A DNA stretch of 64,000 nt. Origin: Sepioteuthis lessoniana (lineage: Eukaryota; Mollusca; Cephalopoda; Myopsida; Loliginidae). The position numbers and the translations under genes are program-made. Below are positions 1 to 12,436 of the stretch, in pieces (within the stretch, counting starts at the first letter, position 1; each line of letters begins with the position of its first letter). The notes under the pieces are model-generated. The model was given only the letters and a program-made list of their open reading frames with translations. It did no database searches and was not told the DNA's origin. Where the stretch lies: the NCBI GenBank assembly GCA_963585895.1, contig OY757904.1:85622543-85686542 (forward strand), read 5' to 3'.

Positions 1-639
1 ACTTAGCAAGGAAGTAACTAAACACACACACGCACGATACAACTTTTCCTCGCTAAAAATAATAGCAATTTTACTCGCTAAAGAGTTTAAAAGATCGTAG
101 ATTAAATCTACAAATAAAACAGAAATTTATCAAAACATCCTCAACAACAAACAGTTTAAATGGTTGATGTAATTCATGTCTGGAGGAAAAAATTAGCATA
201 TCAAAATACAAAGACACTAGACGACTATTTAATAAAAGAAATGAACTAATATTAAATGTCGACATAAAGATGGTTTAAATTGATATGATTGTAATGGATA
301 GGAAAAAAGAAAAGAAAATTAAGATAAAATAGAAATAAATTTTTAAAATGCAGAAACTCCCAGAAACCCCTGACTGGAAATAGGGACAACACATATGCAG
401 GAAAAGAAAGAGATTTACTCTCACTTAAGCTTTGCCTTTGATGGACCATTTTTCCCTGCTAGCAGGCAGCACACATGTCTGCCCATGTCTTATACTTGGC
501 ATAAGACTGTGTCTCTCCTAGTAGCCATCTCTGTTACCAGCAACTCACGATTAAAAACACTAAATGATGAACCTATCTACAAGCCATCTCTGTTACCAGC
601 AACATATGACTAAAAAGGAGAGCATGGGTGTAGAATCAA

Positions 640-710
640 ATTTGCTGATATATATATATATATATATATATATCTGTTTATGTGAATATACATACATACA
701 TATATATATA
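640..710. repeat. (TA)n microsatellite
   Basis: Uninterrupted alternating TA from about 646 to 673, followed by a short CATA/TA tract to 710. The short open frames here translate repeat DNA and are not genes. Confidence 0.95.
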
Positions 711-1293
711 TTGTTTTTAAAACTGTGTTCCAAATAAAATATTTTAAAAATGATCAAAATATTTTAAAATCCTAAAAAAGAGGACCCTTTATTTTGATCA
801 CATTTCTTCAGAGAATTATATTAGTGAAAACAATTTTACATCATTGGAAATTAACATGGGATATTGTGCATAGAGAAAGCCTGGAGGGAGGAAGAAAACT
901 AATAAAAAAGTTACCATCAGCCAGAAGAGGTAGCATAGGTGATAATGTTTTCTTCACATGGTCCAATGAGTCTTTGAAAAGTAATGTTGTATAAAATTGT
1001 TTGTGGATACAAAATTCAGGTTTATGCCTTGTTATAAGCAAGGCTTCCAGTATTGACTATTGAAATTCATTATTTGAATTAGTGAGGATGGTAAACATTG
1101 TGGGCTTATATGTGACCGTGAAATTCAGATTGTTCAATTGGTGACAAGCAATGGCAAAATATGAACTTTGATTGCTCACTGCTGCAGTATAGCTCGAAGT
1201 ACTTGTGTGGATATTTGAGGGAATATGCTGATTTATTCATATATCTAATCTGAGTTGTGTGACCAATTATATTTGCATGAAAAATTTTAGGTA

Positions 1294-1295
1294 AG

Positions 1296-1327
<32 letters not shown>
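1294..1327. repeat. (TA)n microsatellite
   Basis: About 34 bp of alternating TA in anonymous AT-rich DNA. Confidence 0.95.
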
Positions 1328-1329
<2 letters not shown>

Positions 1330-1331
<2 letters not shown>

Positions 1332-2290
1332 CCTGATTGATTTTACATTGGTCAGACATCTTACCCCTGACCATCATCATTTTCAGTGTAAGTGAAGGAA
1401 TTTTTTACAAATATCTTTCTACAAATATGTTTTCAGCTACCTGAAGGGCTCAATTCTTGAGAAGAACATTTCAGTGTATTTGGCACCTCTCAAATTTCCC
1501 CATTAGAGTACTCAACCCATGCAGAGGAGCAAAAATATATATATATATTGTGATCCACAGACAGATTATTTCATTGTATCACAACTCTTCAGTGTGGTTA
1601 GAGCTGCAAGATGCTTCAAAGCTGGAATCAAAAGACAGCTGACTTTATGTCAGTTGGACAGCTTAGCCCAGAGCCATCATCATTCTCAGCATAATATATA
1701 TATGTTATATTTTGACCTTCGACCCGGCCCCAAAATGCTATTCCAAGGTGATACACCGGAAGGAAGTGACACATTCCAATGGCCAGTAATCAAAAGAGAT
1801 CGTGTGGGCGGATTAAGGCTTAAGATATGGGACAAGGTGAAGGTCCCATCGTGCCACTACAGTGATGCACCGGAAGAGAGTAACCATGACAGTTATTTCC
1901 GCTTGATGACGATTAAACATTCGATTTCAAAGATCCAGTGGGCAATCGTGTGGGCGTTGAATTATTATATAATTGAGTTGAGTTGGGTGCCAAAGCAGTT
2001 GCCAGTAGAATTCCAGACAGCTAGAGACCAGATGTGGTAGGGAAGGCCACACCCGACCGAGGGGGTCCTCGGAAACCCCTGATGGAGTTAGGGGTCCAGA
2101 GAAGATGCTGATAAGATGCCATAAAGAAAGCCAGCATCCAGCAGAGTGAGCCCTAGGCTTCTGGTTGAACATCAAGAGAACAAGAAAGACACAACGTGAT
2201 GGTCATAACAGTGGGGTCAAAATATGAAGTTTATGTTCGGTCTCCAGCACCCTCTCACATGCAAACCATTGAGTAACCCTTTTCAAACCT
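1330..2290. other. Unidentified moderately GC-rich repeat-like segment
   Basis: The segment is richer in G+C than its surroundings and contains internal echoes: CCATCATCAT plus TCAG near 1370 and near 1675, ACCGGAAG near 1757 and 1870, and CGTGTGGGCG near 1802 and 1948. A 173-codon open frame (1519-2040, +) crosses it, but it includes a TA tract read as Tyr-Ile and I recognise no domain. Most likely a decayed interspersed repeat. I do not call a gene. Confidence 0.4.
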
Positions 2291-2414
2291 TACAAATAAA
2301 GTGAGAGGTAAAATATAATTGTAAAGAAGTTATGCGTCGTTTATTCATGCGTCTGTCTTTGATATTGTGTCGTTGTGATGCTGAATGATGATGTAGATGA
2401 CTATATAATACACA

Positions 2415-2808
2415 CATATATATATATATATATATATGTTTTTCTCTGCCTTGCTCAAGGCTAGGAGTAAGCAACACTTACTATTATTGGAAGCATTGGC
2501 GATAATTGAATAACAGCTTAGCTTGTGCAAACAGAGTACATTCATACACCCATTGAGGTCATTTGGGGAATCTGGAGGGTCATAAAGCGTTTTTTTTATC
2601 ATCCATCCTCTCCATGACTTTTACTTATATATATATATATATATAATTGAAAAAACTCAACAAACCACCATTTGGCTAAAACAAAATTTATTTCAGCAGG
2701 CATTTCTATAAAGGAGACCAACTTCATCACATAACCATTACACAATTGAGAGAAAAATATTTTGTCTTTACTATTGACTCTTCCTCATTGATTCATTAAA
2801 AAAAAACA

Positions 2809-2848
<40 letters not shown>

Positions 2849-2926
2849 TAAAAAGCAAAGGGAAAGGGAAAAGGAAGCAAGAAGACTTCTTGGGCTAGAA
2901 GTTTGTGTCAAAACCTGGGGTATGTG

Positions 2927-2962
<36 letters not shown>
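2415..2962. repeat. Cluster of (TA)n and (TG)n microsatellites
   Basis: TA tracts lie at about 2417-2438, 2626-2646 and 2931-2961, and a compound (TA)n(TG)n tract at about 2812-2849. Small minus-strand open frames over them are repeat translations. Confidence 0.95.
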
Positions 2963-2965
<3 letters not shown>

Positions 2966-2999
2966 GCACACACAGAAAAACAAAATGTTCTAGAATGTA

Positions 3000-4837
3000 A
3001 ATATAAAGTTTGATCATTCATTGTTGTCTCTCAGTTGAAGGATACATCAAAGTGATTCGGCCATTGTGCAGTTAACAATGCCCCATTAGTGTTTTTTTTA
3101 AACTGAAATTTATTCTTTACTTTATAATAAATACAAAAATCAATAGGTTAGTTATGTGAGTAATCATTTACTATGCTTACCTTAGTTTAATATAAGACCA
3201 GATGTAAGAATTTAACTAATTAACAATGGTCTGCTAGTCTAACTTGATATTTTTTACACTGAGTATAGTACAAACAGTCTTATCTCCACTTTTCATCTCA
3301 CTTTTCTGGGCAGCTTTTTGGCTTTTTTGTCTGATTTATGTATTTATACCTAAATATTAGAGGTATTTACAGCACTCTGCTCTATTTAAAATAACTTCAT
3401 TCTAATTTCTCACAATAGATAATTTTTTTGTGATGCAGTCCTTAAATAAAATACAGGAGTTGAGGAAAATAAAAAATGAGAACAAATGTGAACAATTAGA
3501 CAATATTACAGAACACTGTAAAGCAATATTACTGAACACTTTTAGGATTTGTATCTTCTAGCTTTCAAGGCAACTGTTACTCATGTAAAATCTGAGGAAT
3601 GTCTTTTCTCTTATCTTCTGAGTGACCTGGTTTCTTAGAATTCAGTGGTTCACTTTCTCAATCACCTGATAATCTTGACTACATTCCACATTGTTGTTGA
3701 AACTACTTCCACATATTGGTGGCTTTTTATCTTCATGAAAACAACACATTTTATGCTTAACAGCTTTTCTCATTTTTTTTTCAGATGAAAGATTTTCATA
3801 ATTTTTATCTAAGTATATATTTTTGTTTTAGGAACAATCCAAGAAAGTGAGTATTACTGAATTTATCTGAAAACCTTGAATTTTTTATTTCATTATCAAA
3901 AGGAACATGATGTTTGCTTAATAAGTCAAGAAGTTTATCAGGATTTCTTCTTCTATGTAATATACTTGATATGAGTTCAGTTCTTAATAAGCAAACAGAA
4001 GAACTCTGAAAGTAATGCCTCCCATTTATTTCCATGGAAATTACACCTGATATTTGGAGTACAATAACACAAATGAATAGAGCAAGTTTTCAGCTATAAA
4101 ACACAATTTTTTCTCGTAGTCACCACAAGTGGCTCTTCATTTTTGCCAGCAAAGAAAAAGACCCTGAATGTCAAAAGAATTTGCACCAATGAAAGCAATC
4201 CTCTTTTTCACAGTATTGAAAACTGTGTTGTCAGGAAAATACTGTCCAAGTAGCTTATTTTTTATTGACCTGTTTCATATGGATGAGCTGATCAAAGTAC
4301 TCTTCATTTTATGGGTTGACAGCTGTTTTGAAAGCGGTTTATCACTCATGTCACTGTTGCAGCTGTTAAAACACATTATCCAACGCTTGTGTTCACATGT
4401 TTTGTCTTTGTAAACATTTAGCAAAACAAGGAAAGAAATATGAAATATTAGCAGAAAGGTCTCTTTATTGCCATACTAGCAGAATCTGTAGCTAATATTG
4501 TGGGCCAACATAATGAAATGAAGCATTAATTTTGGAGCAACTCTTTTACAAGCTTAGAATGCTGCCTGATTTATTGTTGCCAAAAAGGCAAAGCCAATGA
4601 TGGTGACTATGTGGAAAATAGTGCATTGTAGTTGAGAATTTTCTTTATACAATAGTGTTATTGTGCTCCTTGTACCTGCTTTAGTTTTTAGGGAAATAAA
4701 TTGGTGGCTTGACTTTCAGAGTTTATCATGTATATTACATTTATTGAAAAAATGACTTTTACATGTATACAGGTCTTCCTGTGTGTCTGTAACTTTAAAA
4801 ACATAACATTTCACATGAAATTTTATGTGTATGTAGA
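3000..4837. other. Anonymous AT-rich DNA
   Basis: No recognisable coding domain, RNA gene or repeat family. The longest open frames (3805-4035 on minus, 4168-4413 on plus) have no motif I can name. Confidence 0.6.
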
Positions 4838-5590
4838 GAAGAGGAAAATCTCGTATTTTGTTTTGGCGCGCTATTTAATTCAACACTGAATTTCACCCAA
4901 TCAGGATGACATATCCTATTCAGCCCGGACCTTCATTTCCGGCTAGCAAAACGGGTGAGCAGCCAAACTCTCTCTCTTCAGCTTGAGACAGCGACCGGAG
5001 CAGTCATGTCTCTGGTCGCCCCTGCTTAGCGATGCTTTTTAGCTAAACAAGCCACCCAGTGGGGACATCTCACTGTGGCTTTAACCCTAGCAGCAGCAAC
5101 ATGGACACTCAACGAGGGAACCATCTAATTTATGGATTCTTTGCGTCTAATCTATTTTAGACCAAGGAATCCCAGTTGAATATGAATTAGATACGTTCAG
5201 CATGCCTTCCACAAGCTCCACAAAAATTTACTATGTCGATCAGAGCACCACTTCGCTCTCGACACACGAGCCCCCATTTCACCTCTGGTCCACATTAATG
5301 GAGATAACGCCTACTCTCCCCAATTACCAGACACACAAAACTACACGGTGACCTTGAATACTTCCCTCACACGTCCAACGACACGCTGCCATCTCAACAT
5401 CCCGCTAAGCTATCGCGTCTCCAAAACCAACAAGCCTAACCACCACGAGTCTTGCCGCACCAAGAACAAAACGCCTCAAAGCTGCAAATAAAAACTTTCG
5501 CTGTTGTGTGTTTAAGAATAGTTTCGCAATTCATTTGTTGCCTTACAAAATATAGCGTTAAACAAATAACCATTACACACCACCGCTATA
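4838..5590 (+). mobile_element. GC-rich patch, candidate solo LTR or other retroelement end
   Basis: Composition changes abruptly from about one-third G+C to near half between roughly 4838 and 5590. The patch has few open frames, an AATAAA signal near 5486, and ends in CATTACACA. That is what a solo LTR or non-coding element end looks like. I could not find a convincing target-site duplication and no second copy is in the window, so the class is a guess. Confidence 0.35.
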
Positions 5591-6058
5591 TGTACTTATC
5601 TTGATATTTAACTGAACTGATCTAGTTTCTTTTTTTTAATGTTAAGCTTTTGAAATTGGAATTAAAGTAAACAAGAGTAAACTGGGCTGCAAGGTCTTAG
5701 GGTAAAATCCTAATGAACTAGTTAGTCTGTGGGCTGGAACCATTTTGTCTGTTGGCTGATAGTCTGATTGACTTCTCTAGTTTCAATACAATCATATTCT
5801 ACTGAGCAACCTTCTGCACTCTGCATTAGTTTTAGACATTTGTATAAGCAATTTCATATTGGAACTTATCTTGAGTATAATCAAATTAATGATGTTTAGT
5901 CCAAAGCCATGTGTAGTTTAGATATTGGACTTGCTAACCTATCATTGCTACTTTTCATGGAAACATTGTTTTTTGCCGTTTTAAATTTAAATTTTTTGTT
6001 TATTTGTTATTTGATTAAATAATCCAGCAGATAAAATAGTGTGCAGTTTTCTTCCTTG

Positions 6059-7092
6059 TGTCACGTGATAGCTCACGGAGACGAAGAGGTAAGACTGATA
6101 CTATTCTCCTGTGTTGAAGTAGCACTATCTAGCAGTCAAAAAGTGACCGTTAAGAGAGAATGTGGGTCACAGAGGGGATAAACAGATGTTGGTACTTAGT
6201 GACCTCAGGTCACCGGACATCGGAAGGGGAAAGAGAGAGAAGCCAAATGATTGGCTGGGACCCCAAAACGGAAGTGGGGCTCCCTTCCCCTCAGCGGAAG
6301 TAAAGGACAAGAAAGTCAGTTTTTGAGCAAGGCTCGTGGCAGACGGACCATAGCCATTTTACTCCGGGTTGAAGACAAAAGATTAACTGAGACATGAGAG
6401 ACACGAGTCCCTCAAGCCAGTATTAAAAACAGAACAAAGTCTAGTAGCCCGTGAAAGAAGAAAATTCTCCAGTGGAACCCCGTCGAAAATAAGATAAGTA
6501 ACTTTGGGGACATTTTTCCTTTATACCCAAATTTCGTTTACCACTCTCTCTCTCAATTTGAAGAAGGACAAAAGTCAGAAAAGACGTTTATATTCGTGGA
6601 CTGTCCAATTATATGTTTTTGACACTCTGAACGTGTATATATAAGTAGTAAAGGAATTTATGTATTTTCATTTTACCATGTGGTCTATGTTGTTACTTCA
6701 TGCTTTCTTTTCAGCTTCTATTCGCCTTATGTTATCTCGCTTAGAATTGTCCTATTAATTCCTAAAGTATCACACGGGAAACCGGAGTTGCCGACTACTG
6801 CAATATTAATATTATCACAACTAAAACCTATAGGCTCATTATCTTCCATTGTCTCGGGGAAGGAAGAAAGCGGCCTGGTGGGTGTGTGATAGTGTGAAAT
6901 TTGGAACCCCTTGCCAGCGGCGGTCAGTCTGGTCCTAAATTATTCCCTCACGTAATATGCCAGTTCTTATATGCCTGAGAGAAGAACTCTGAACAGGACT
7001 TATTCTGTAGGGGATCAAGTGCCAACCTGCCCCGTCTTCACACGTGCGAAAATAAAGTCCCGTTTTGGGATTTTAGACAATACCGCGTCACA
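6059..7092 (+). mobile_element. Solo LTR, Gmr1-like gypsy family (4-bp TSD CTTG)
   Basis: A 1034-bp element begins TGTCACGTGA and ends CGTCACA. CTTG flanks it at 6055-6058 and 7093-7096. It is clearly the same LTR, in opposite orientation, as 55990-57056 and 62786-63853: shared landmarks are the CCAATCA-type inverted block near the start, the ACCCCGTCGAAAAT block, and the AATAAAGTCCCGTTTTGGGATTTT end region. No internal sequence remains, so it is a product of LTR-LTR recombination. An AATAAA lies near 7051. Confidence 0.93.
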
Positions 7093-7714
7093 CTTGGCTG
7101 TAGAAAATCAACCATATAACAGAAATATCATACACCGGGACTAGCCACAAGAACATTAAGTATGTGGTCTCAGATATAAAGGCATATAACACTAAATTCA
7201 AACTATTTTTCTCTATGGACTGGGATCTGCTAAGGTCAGACATTTTTTCTTGGGCTGTCTCTTTCTTCCACCTGTATTTACTTCACTCCCAAACATAATG
7301 AATGTTGAAAGGAACTATATTTTAATCTTATTTTGTGACTAAATGTTAGAATAGCATTATAAACTTGTGTTAAAGTGTTCCACTTCCTTTAAAATACATT
7401 GCCTAGCTATATTAATTTTACAATATACTTTAATATATCACAAGTATTGTAGAGACAGAAAATCAGAAATTAAGTTTTAATTTTTGATAGCAAAAATTTT
7501 ATCTTATGCCTAAATGCAGTTATTCAAAAAATGGAAAGAAAGTAATTCTAAGTTGCAATAATTTATTTAAAACTTTAACTGATCCAGCTTCTAACCTGAT
7601 AATGATTCCTTCTCTTCTTTGATGAGAAAAAATGATTTCTCCTGGGAAAAATTTGAAACTTGAAATTTGAACATTTTTTTCCCCAAATTTTGTTAATTAA
7701 ATTTTTTTATAAAG
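7093..7714. other. Anonymous AT-rich DNA
   Basis: No gene or repeat family recognised between the solo LTR and the 80-bp direct repeat. Confidence 0.6.
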
Positions 7715-7794
7715 AAAAATAGATAACTCTGGGAAAACCTATATCACAAATTCAAAACCAAACATCAAAGCAAACAATGAAAAACCAGAACACT
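7715..7794. repeat. 80-bp perfect direct repeat, left copy
   Basis: Identical base for base to 9543-9622. Sequence on either side of the two copies is unrelated. The 1748 bp between them include a decayed LINE. Confidence 0.97.
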
Positions 7795-8569
7795 CAGTCA
7801 GTTCAAATCTAAATTCATATTATTTTAAATTTGCCTAGACACACGAAAATCTAAAATAATTTCCTTTGGTGGGACAAATTTGTTTACAAAAATTTCTTTT
7901 TTTTTTTTTTAGAAATCATTTGAATTTAAATTCAAGTTGGTATTAAATTTCTCTTGAAATACTGTTTCAAGTGTTAATTGGACGTTTCAGTCACACTCTT
8001 ATTTTAAAGACAAATATCACTACGTGGTTTCTTTGATTAATGCCATATCAACTTTTTTTTTTCTCTTGAAAGCCATGGGAAGCAACATGGTTGACATAAA
8101 GGCAAGCAGATAAACCCTCTGGCAGCTCAATGCAATGCCTAACCCAGTCCTGGACCTATGAATCCTACAGTTCAATGGCCAGGATCGATTAGTTCGATCA
8201 GGGAACTACTGCTGTTCATCTATAAGGGTGGCTTCTGTAGATGAGAATAAAAACAGCCATCGAAAGATAACCAAGAAAATATTAAAAAAATAAAATATTC
8301 AAAGGATTTATTGATTTATATATATGCCAATGCTTTATTTTTTAATCAAACCATCTTCTGTGTAATGTTAAAATATGATGTTAAAATGCTTTATCTGAAA
8401 ATTATTTTCAAATGAAAAAATGAAATGAAAAAATTCTTAGCATTCTATTATCATTAATAGTGTTCCATTTCAAAACATCGTGATTTAACTAGTGTTTGAA
8501 AAAATTTTCCAAAAGGATAACACCTTTCTGCCTAGATTACATACTATCAACAGATGTAATATAAAGAAA

Positions 8570-9310
8570 TGGTTTCATGTTAAAAAGACAAAAAGCAGAT
8601 AGTATCCTGCTGAAACTATTACAGATACAGACTGGATAGATGATCTTATACTTCTTGCAAATACTCTTGTCCAAGCTGAATTCCTGGAGCTAGCAGCAGG
8701 AAACATTTGGTTCTATATAAATGCAAATAAAGCTGAGTTCATATATTTTAAATAAATAATAATTTCAGAGGCCTACCCCCTTAAGTGGTAGGTCTCTGAA
8801 ATTAGTATACCAGTTCAAATACCTCACCAGCAATATCTCATCTACTGAAAGGAAAGTCAACATACACATAGGGAAGGCATAGCTGCTATTGACATGTTAA
8901 TGATCATATGGAAATCTGAGCTATCTGATAAAATAAAATGGGATTTCTTTCAACCTGTAACTGTGTCGGTACTACCACCAGGACTTTAAAGCATGGAGAA
9001 AAAGCTAGACAGGAACTATAAAAGAATGCTATGTACTATTTTGAACAAATCCTGGAAGCAGCACCCAACAAAACAGCAGTTGTACGGCCACTTATCTCCC
9101 ACTTTATAAATCATCCAAGTAAGATGAACAAGAAAAGCTGGACACTGATCGAAAAGTAAGGACAAACTCATAAAAATGTTCTCTTATAGACACACATAGA
9201 CATGAGTGTGCCAATGTTGGCTGACCAACAAAGACTTACATACATCAGCTTTGTGTAGACACTGAATGCAGTCTAAAGAACTTACCAGGAGCAATGAATG
9301 ATAGGGATGG
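8570..9310 (+). mobile_element. Non-LTR retrotransposon 3' relic (RT C-terminal region)
   Basis: Conceptual reading with several stops and frameshifts gives an RT tail typical of a LINE family common in aquatic invertebrates: a TDWIDDLILLAN block (an (A/T)DD-type active-site region), SDKIKWDFFQ, KKLDRNYKRML and NKSWKQHP. The same family occurs on the minus strand at 45858-46720 and 40260-40374, where the homologous block reads SNKIEWDFFQ. It ends near a TGATGA-rich tract at about 9353-9373. Badly decayed. Confidence 0.8.
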
Positions 9311-9542
9311 ATGGTGAGAGAGAGTCAGAGAACTCCATACTATTAGCATGTATTGATGATAATGATGATGATGATAACACAAGAAGAAATGAAAACAGCC
9401 TGAGGAACATAAGGAATCATGGACTACAAAAGGATAACCATCTAAAGAGGAGTTAAAGAAATACAAACTCATCCACACATTTTGACATTTAATAAATTCA
9501 TAAAGGAAAATCACAAAAATTACTGATCCACCAACCAATATC

Positions 9543-9622
9543 AAAAATAGATAACTCTGGGAAAACCTATATCACAAATTCAAAACCAAACATCAAAGCA
9601 AACAATGAAAAACCAGAACACT
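9543..9622. repeat. 80-bp perfect direct repeat, right copy
   Basis: Identical to 7715-7794 over all 80 bases; the flanks diverge at once on both sides. Confidence 0.97.
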
Positions 9623-10590
9623 AATTACCCCACCCAAAGTTGAACCTTCTACCTAATCCAAAATAAATCATACCCAACCAATCCATGAATAAAAAAGGTC
9701 TGAAAATATCAAACCCTTATCATTTCAATTCAGGGACTCCTCAACATCAAGCACAAAAGCACCAAATATTAATATTAAACAAAACTAAACAAAAACAATT
9801 TAATCCCTAATCAAAACCCTAGATATATCTAGGAGTGTAGAAAATATAAATGTTCAAACTGACAACATTTGCAAACGTCAACCTAGTAGGAATAGATAAC
9901 AAAATATAAGACCATCTACAAAACAAAATTGTCTACTAAACTTTACTTCATGCTCCAGCAATTTGTTTCAAAACAAAAATATTTTCCTACAAACTATTTG
10001 CTTACAAAACATATATTTGAAAAAAAAAAAAAAAAAGATTTGACATTAAATAAACCATAAATGTTGATATGCTTTTAAAAAAAATAACCTCATTAAAAAG
10101 GTGAAGTGTTCAGTCTATGAAAATGCACAGTTACCTTAATAGACCTAAAAATTAGTATCCTCAAAGATATTGAAATGTCTCATTAAACTTTTCTTTATAA
10201 TTGTAGGTTTGTAATAACTTAGGCCACTACATACCTGCCTCCAGTATCAAAATTTTATGGGTTGTTACAAAAACCAATTTTAAGACAAATTAACAAAACA
10301 AAAAAAACTACTGGATGTAAAAGTCCCTATACTAAAAATAAATAAGTCTTAGCTAAAAACAAACAAGACACTTATTACACAAGTTACAAATGCTTTATTC
10401 TATAAAGCAAACAAAAACAGACTTCAGCCAGAGACTGCATAAGAGTCCTTATGCAGGAAATTATTCATTAAAACAAAACTAACATTAAAAATATTTTCAC
10501 AACTTACATGTCTCTTGCTTCCCTGTAAATGGCTGAAACTAACTCTCCTTTTTTTTCTTTCCTTCTAGGAGAAAGGTAAAAATTTCTTAA
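9623..10590. other. G-poor, A/C-rich anonymous DNA
   Basis: The + strand is strikingly poor in G, especially 9623-9900 and parts of 10250-10500. This is compatible with an old A-rich LINE body, but no protein domain can be read. A short segment near 10040-10078 resembles the 3' tail of repeat R1. Confidence 0.45.
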
Positions 10591-10593
10591 ATC

Positions 10594-10862
10594 ATGTTGT
10601 CTGTGGGGAAAGTTTGTAGCTTAGTCGGAGACTTCTTTTTTCTTTTGTTTCTTCACTCTTGTCTTTTTTCTTTTTCTTTCATTGTTATCTGTAGGGAGAG
10701 ATTGTAGTTTAGTCAGAGACCTCTTCTTTTTTCTTTATGTTTCTTTACTCTTTTTCTTTTTCTTTCACTGTTGTCAGTGGGTAGAGATTGTAGTTTAATT
10801 GGAGACCTCTTCTTTTTTTTTTGTTTCTTTATTCTTTTCTTTCTTTGCTTTCTTTCTTTTCT
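10594..10862. repeat. Three-copy tandem repeat, about 90-95 bp unit
   Basis: A unit with a G(T)(G)GG-GAGA-TTGTAG-TTTAGTCGGAGAC core followed by a (T/C)-rich CTTCTTTTTTCTTTTG tract recurs three times, starting near 10600, 10690 and 10780. Drift is moderate. The Lys/Arg-rich minus-strand frame over it (10713-10964) is a product of the polypyrimidine tracts. Confidence 0.85.
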
Positions 10863-11650
10863 TCTTTCTATTGTTAAGGCCGGAGGACATATTGGCTGAA
10901 CTGAAACGTTATGGATATAACAATAAAGATGAAGACAGTAGTCCTGAACGATAAAAATCAACAACCTTCACCTCAGAAATTCTTTCTTTCTGTTCGGAAT
11001 CTACAGTTCCTTTAGACCTGAATTATTCTGGTTTGTTTTTCCGTGAGATAGCTAATAAATAAATTGCCAACTTTTAATCAGCACATCTCAGCGACTTACC
11101 ATCACCCTGCTTGACCATAAGAGTGATCTTCTACTCAAAAATCTCCAGGCCTGTTCCTCTCAGAAACTACATCTCTCTGCTAGGCCATTTAAAATAAACT
11201 ACTGCCACAAGTTATTGCCAGTACATCCTAACCTTATGATATGTTATCTAGAAAAGAGACCAAAATTTTACCTCCTTCTTCCACTTCCAAAAAAGAACCC
11301 TTGACTATTCCTCAACCACAATAGCAGCATCTGATGCCAATAAGAGCAGTCCTGTCCCCTTCTGCCATATTCCAGGTGGGTGAACAAAAAAAAAAACTTT
11401 ACAATCCACTACTTTGTAATTAAAATAACAAATCTTTGCTCTTCCAACAGTGAAAAATTTTTTACACAGGCTGCTAGGCTTGTACTTAGGATAGCCTTGG
11501 TTAAGGACTATTTGATTTTAAGTTTTAGGTAATTAAATTTTAGCCTTATGTTTAAATACCATTATTTAAAAAGATTTTTGAAAATCATAAATTTTAAAGT
11601 TTATTCAAACCTTAAACCTTAATTCAACCCGACCTATACAACTACACCAA
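10863..11650. other. Anonymous DNA
   Basis: No recognisable gene. The stretch 11000-11400 is C/A-biased like 9623-10590. Nothing I can classify. Confidence 0.5.
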
Positions 11651-11654
11651 CTCT

Positions 11655-12250
11655 AAAAATTGATTGCCCAGTCGGCTGGGGCTCTAGAATACACTGACTG
11701 CACCTCTGCAGAAGGGTAAGACCCCCTCCCCAATGAGTGTCCTGGATATGACACTAAACAGTCTGATGGTGAAGTCCCAGTAATGCTGGGGCTTTGGGGA
11801 ATACAGAGCACTCTTTCATTGCCATTGCTCCCAGGTCCACTCTGGCCCAGTGTGGTAGCACCTGATAGGGCCCTATCTATGGGTTATATAGAACTAATGG
11901 TATACTTATGCTAAAGTGAATTGTTTGATTAAACTGAATTGCTTGAAATAGAAATGTTTTTGACAATTAAACCGTACTTACATTTAAACTGCATGCTTAT
12001 GCTAAACTGAATTATTTGAAATTGAATTGTTTTTTGACATTGAAACTGTACTTACACTAAACTGAATTGTTATATATAACTGCTTGAATAAACTGAATAG
12101 TTTGAAATGGAAATGTTTTAGACTGTGTACTTAGGCTAAACTGAATTGTTTGAAATAGAACTGATTATTTACATAAAAATGGATTTGGCGTTAAATAATC
12201 TTCAAAGGTTGATATGCCATAAAACCAAACCAAACCAAACCAAATCTAAA
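11655..12250 (+). repeat. Interspersed repeat R1, near full length
   Basis: The head begins near CAGTCGGCTGGGGCT, continues through AGAATACACTGACTGC and ATATGACACTAAAC, and ends its conserved part at CCTATCTATGGGTTATATAGAAC. The body after about 11890 is a degenerate tandem array of a block like CTAAACTGAATTGTTTGAAAT (at least five rounds). The tail carries GGATTTGGCGTTAAATAA, GTTGATATGCCAT and (AAACC)n. Other copies: 22985-23200, 23365-23435 with 23998-24290, 33690-34132, 40205-40258 (minus, tail only) and a diverged one near 47250. The simple-sequence tail suggests a SINE-like element. Confidence 0.85.
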
Positions 12251-12347
12251 AATTGAACTTAAAATGGATAGCTTTTTGCCATGTATTAAAAAAACAACCT
12301 ATTTTGGTTTGTTTTTATGAATTAAGATTTTTTTTCTTTATAGTAAA

Positions 12348-12436
12348 GTTGGCGACCATAGTCGAGGGTGACCCGAAGGCTCCCTTTTCGATAGCTACTA
12401 CACCAAGGTGTAGGGGAGGGCGCTACTCCTTTCCCC
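12348..12436 (-). repeat. SINE 3' part, truncated copy
   Basis: About 85 bp nearly identical to 14703-14795, covering GGCGACCATAGTCGAGGG to GGGCGCTACTCCTTTCC. The tRNA-like head is missing, as expected for a 5'-truncated SINE insertion on the minus strand. Confidence 0.88.

Noticed and set aside
1519-2040. 173-codon + strand open frame as a gene
   Set aside because: It runs through a TA microsatellite and repeat-like sequence, has no recognisable domain and no splice or promoter support.
2771-2983. Membrane-protein-like minus frame
   Set aside because: Produced by TA, TG and T-rich microsatellites.
10594-10862. CRISPR-like array
   Set aside because: Only three drifting tandem units without unique spacers, in an animal genome.
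10713-10964. Lys/Arg-rich 83-codon protein
   Set aside because: An artefact of TTTCTT-rich tandem repeats read on the minus strand.
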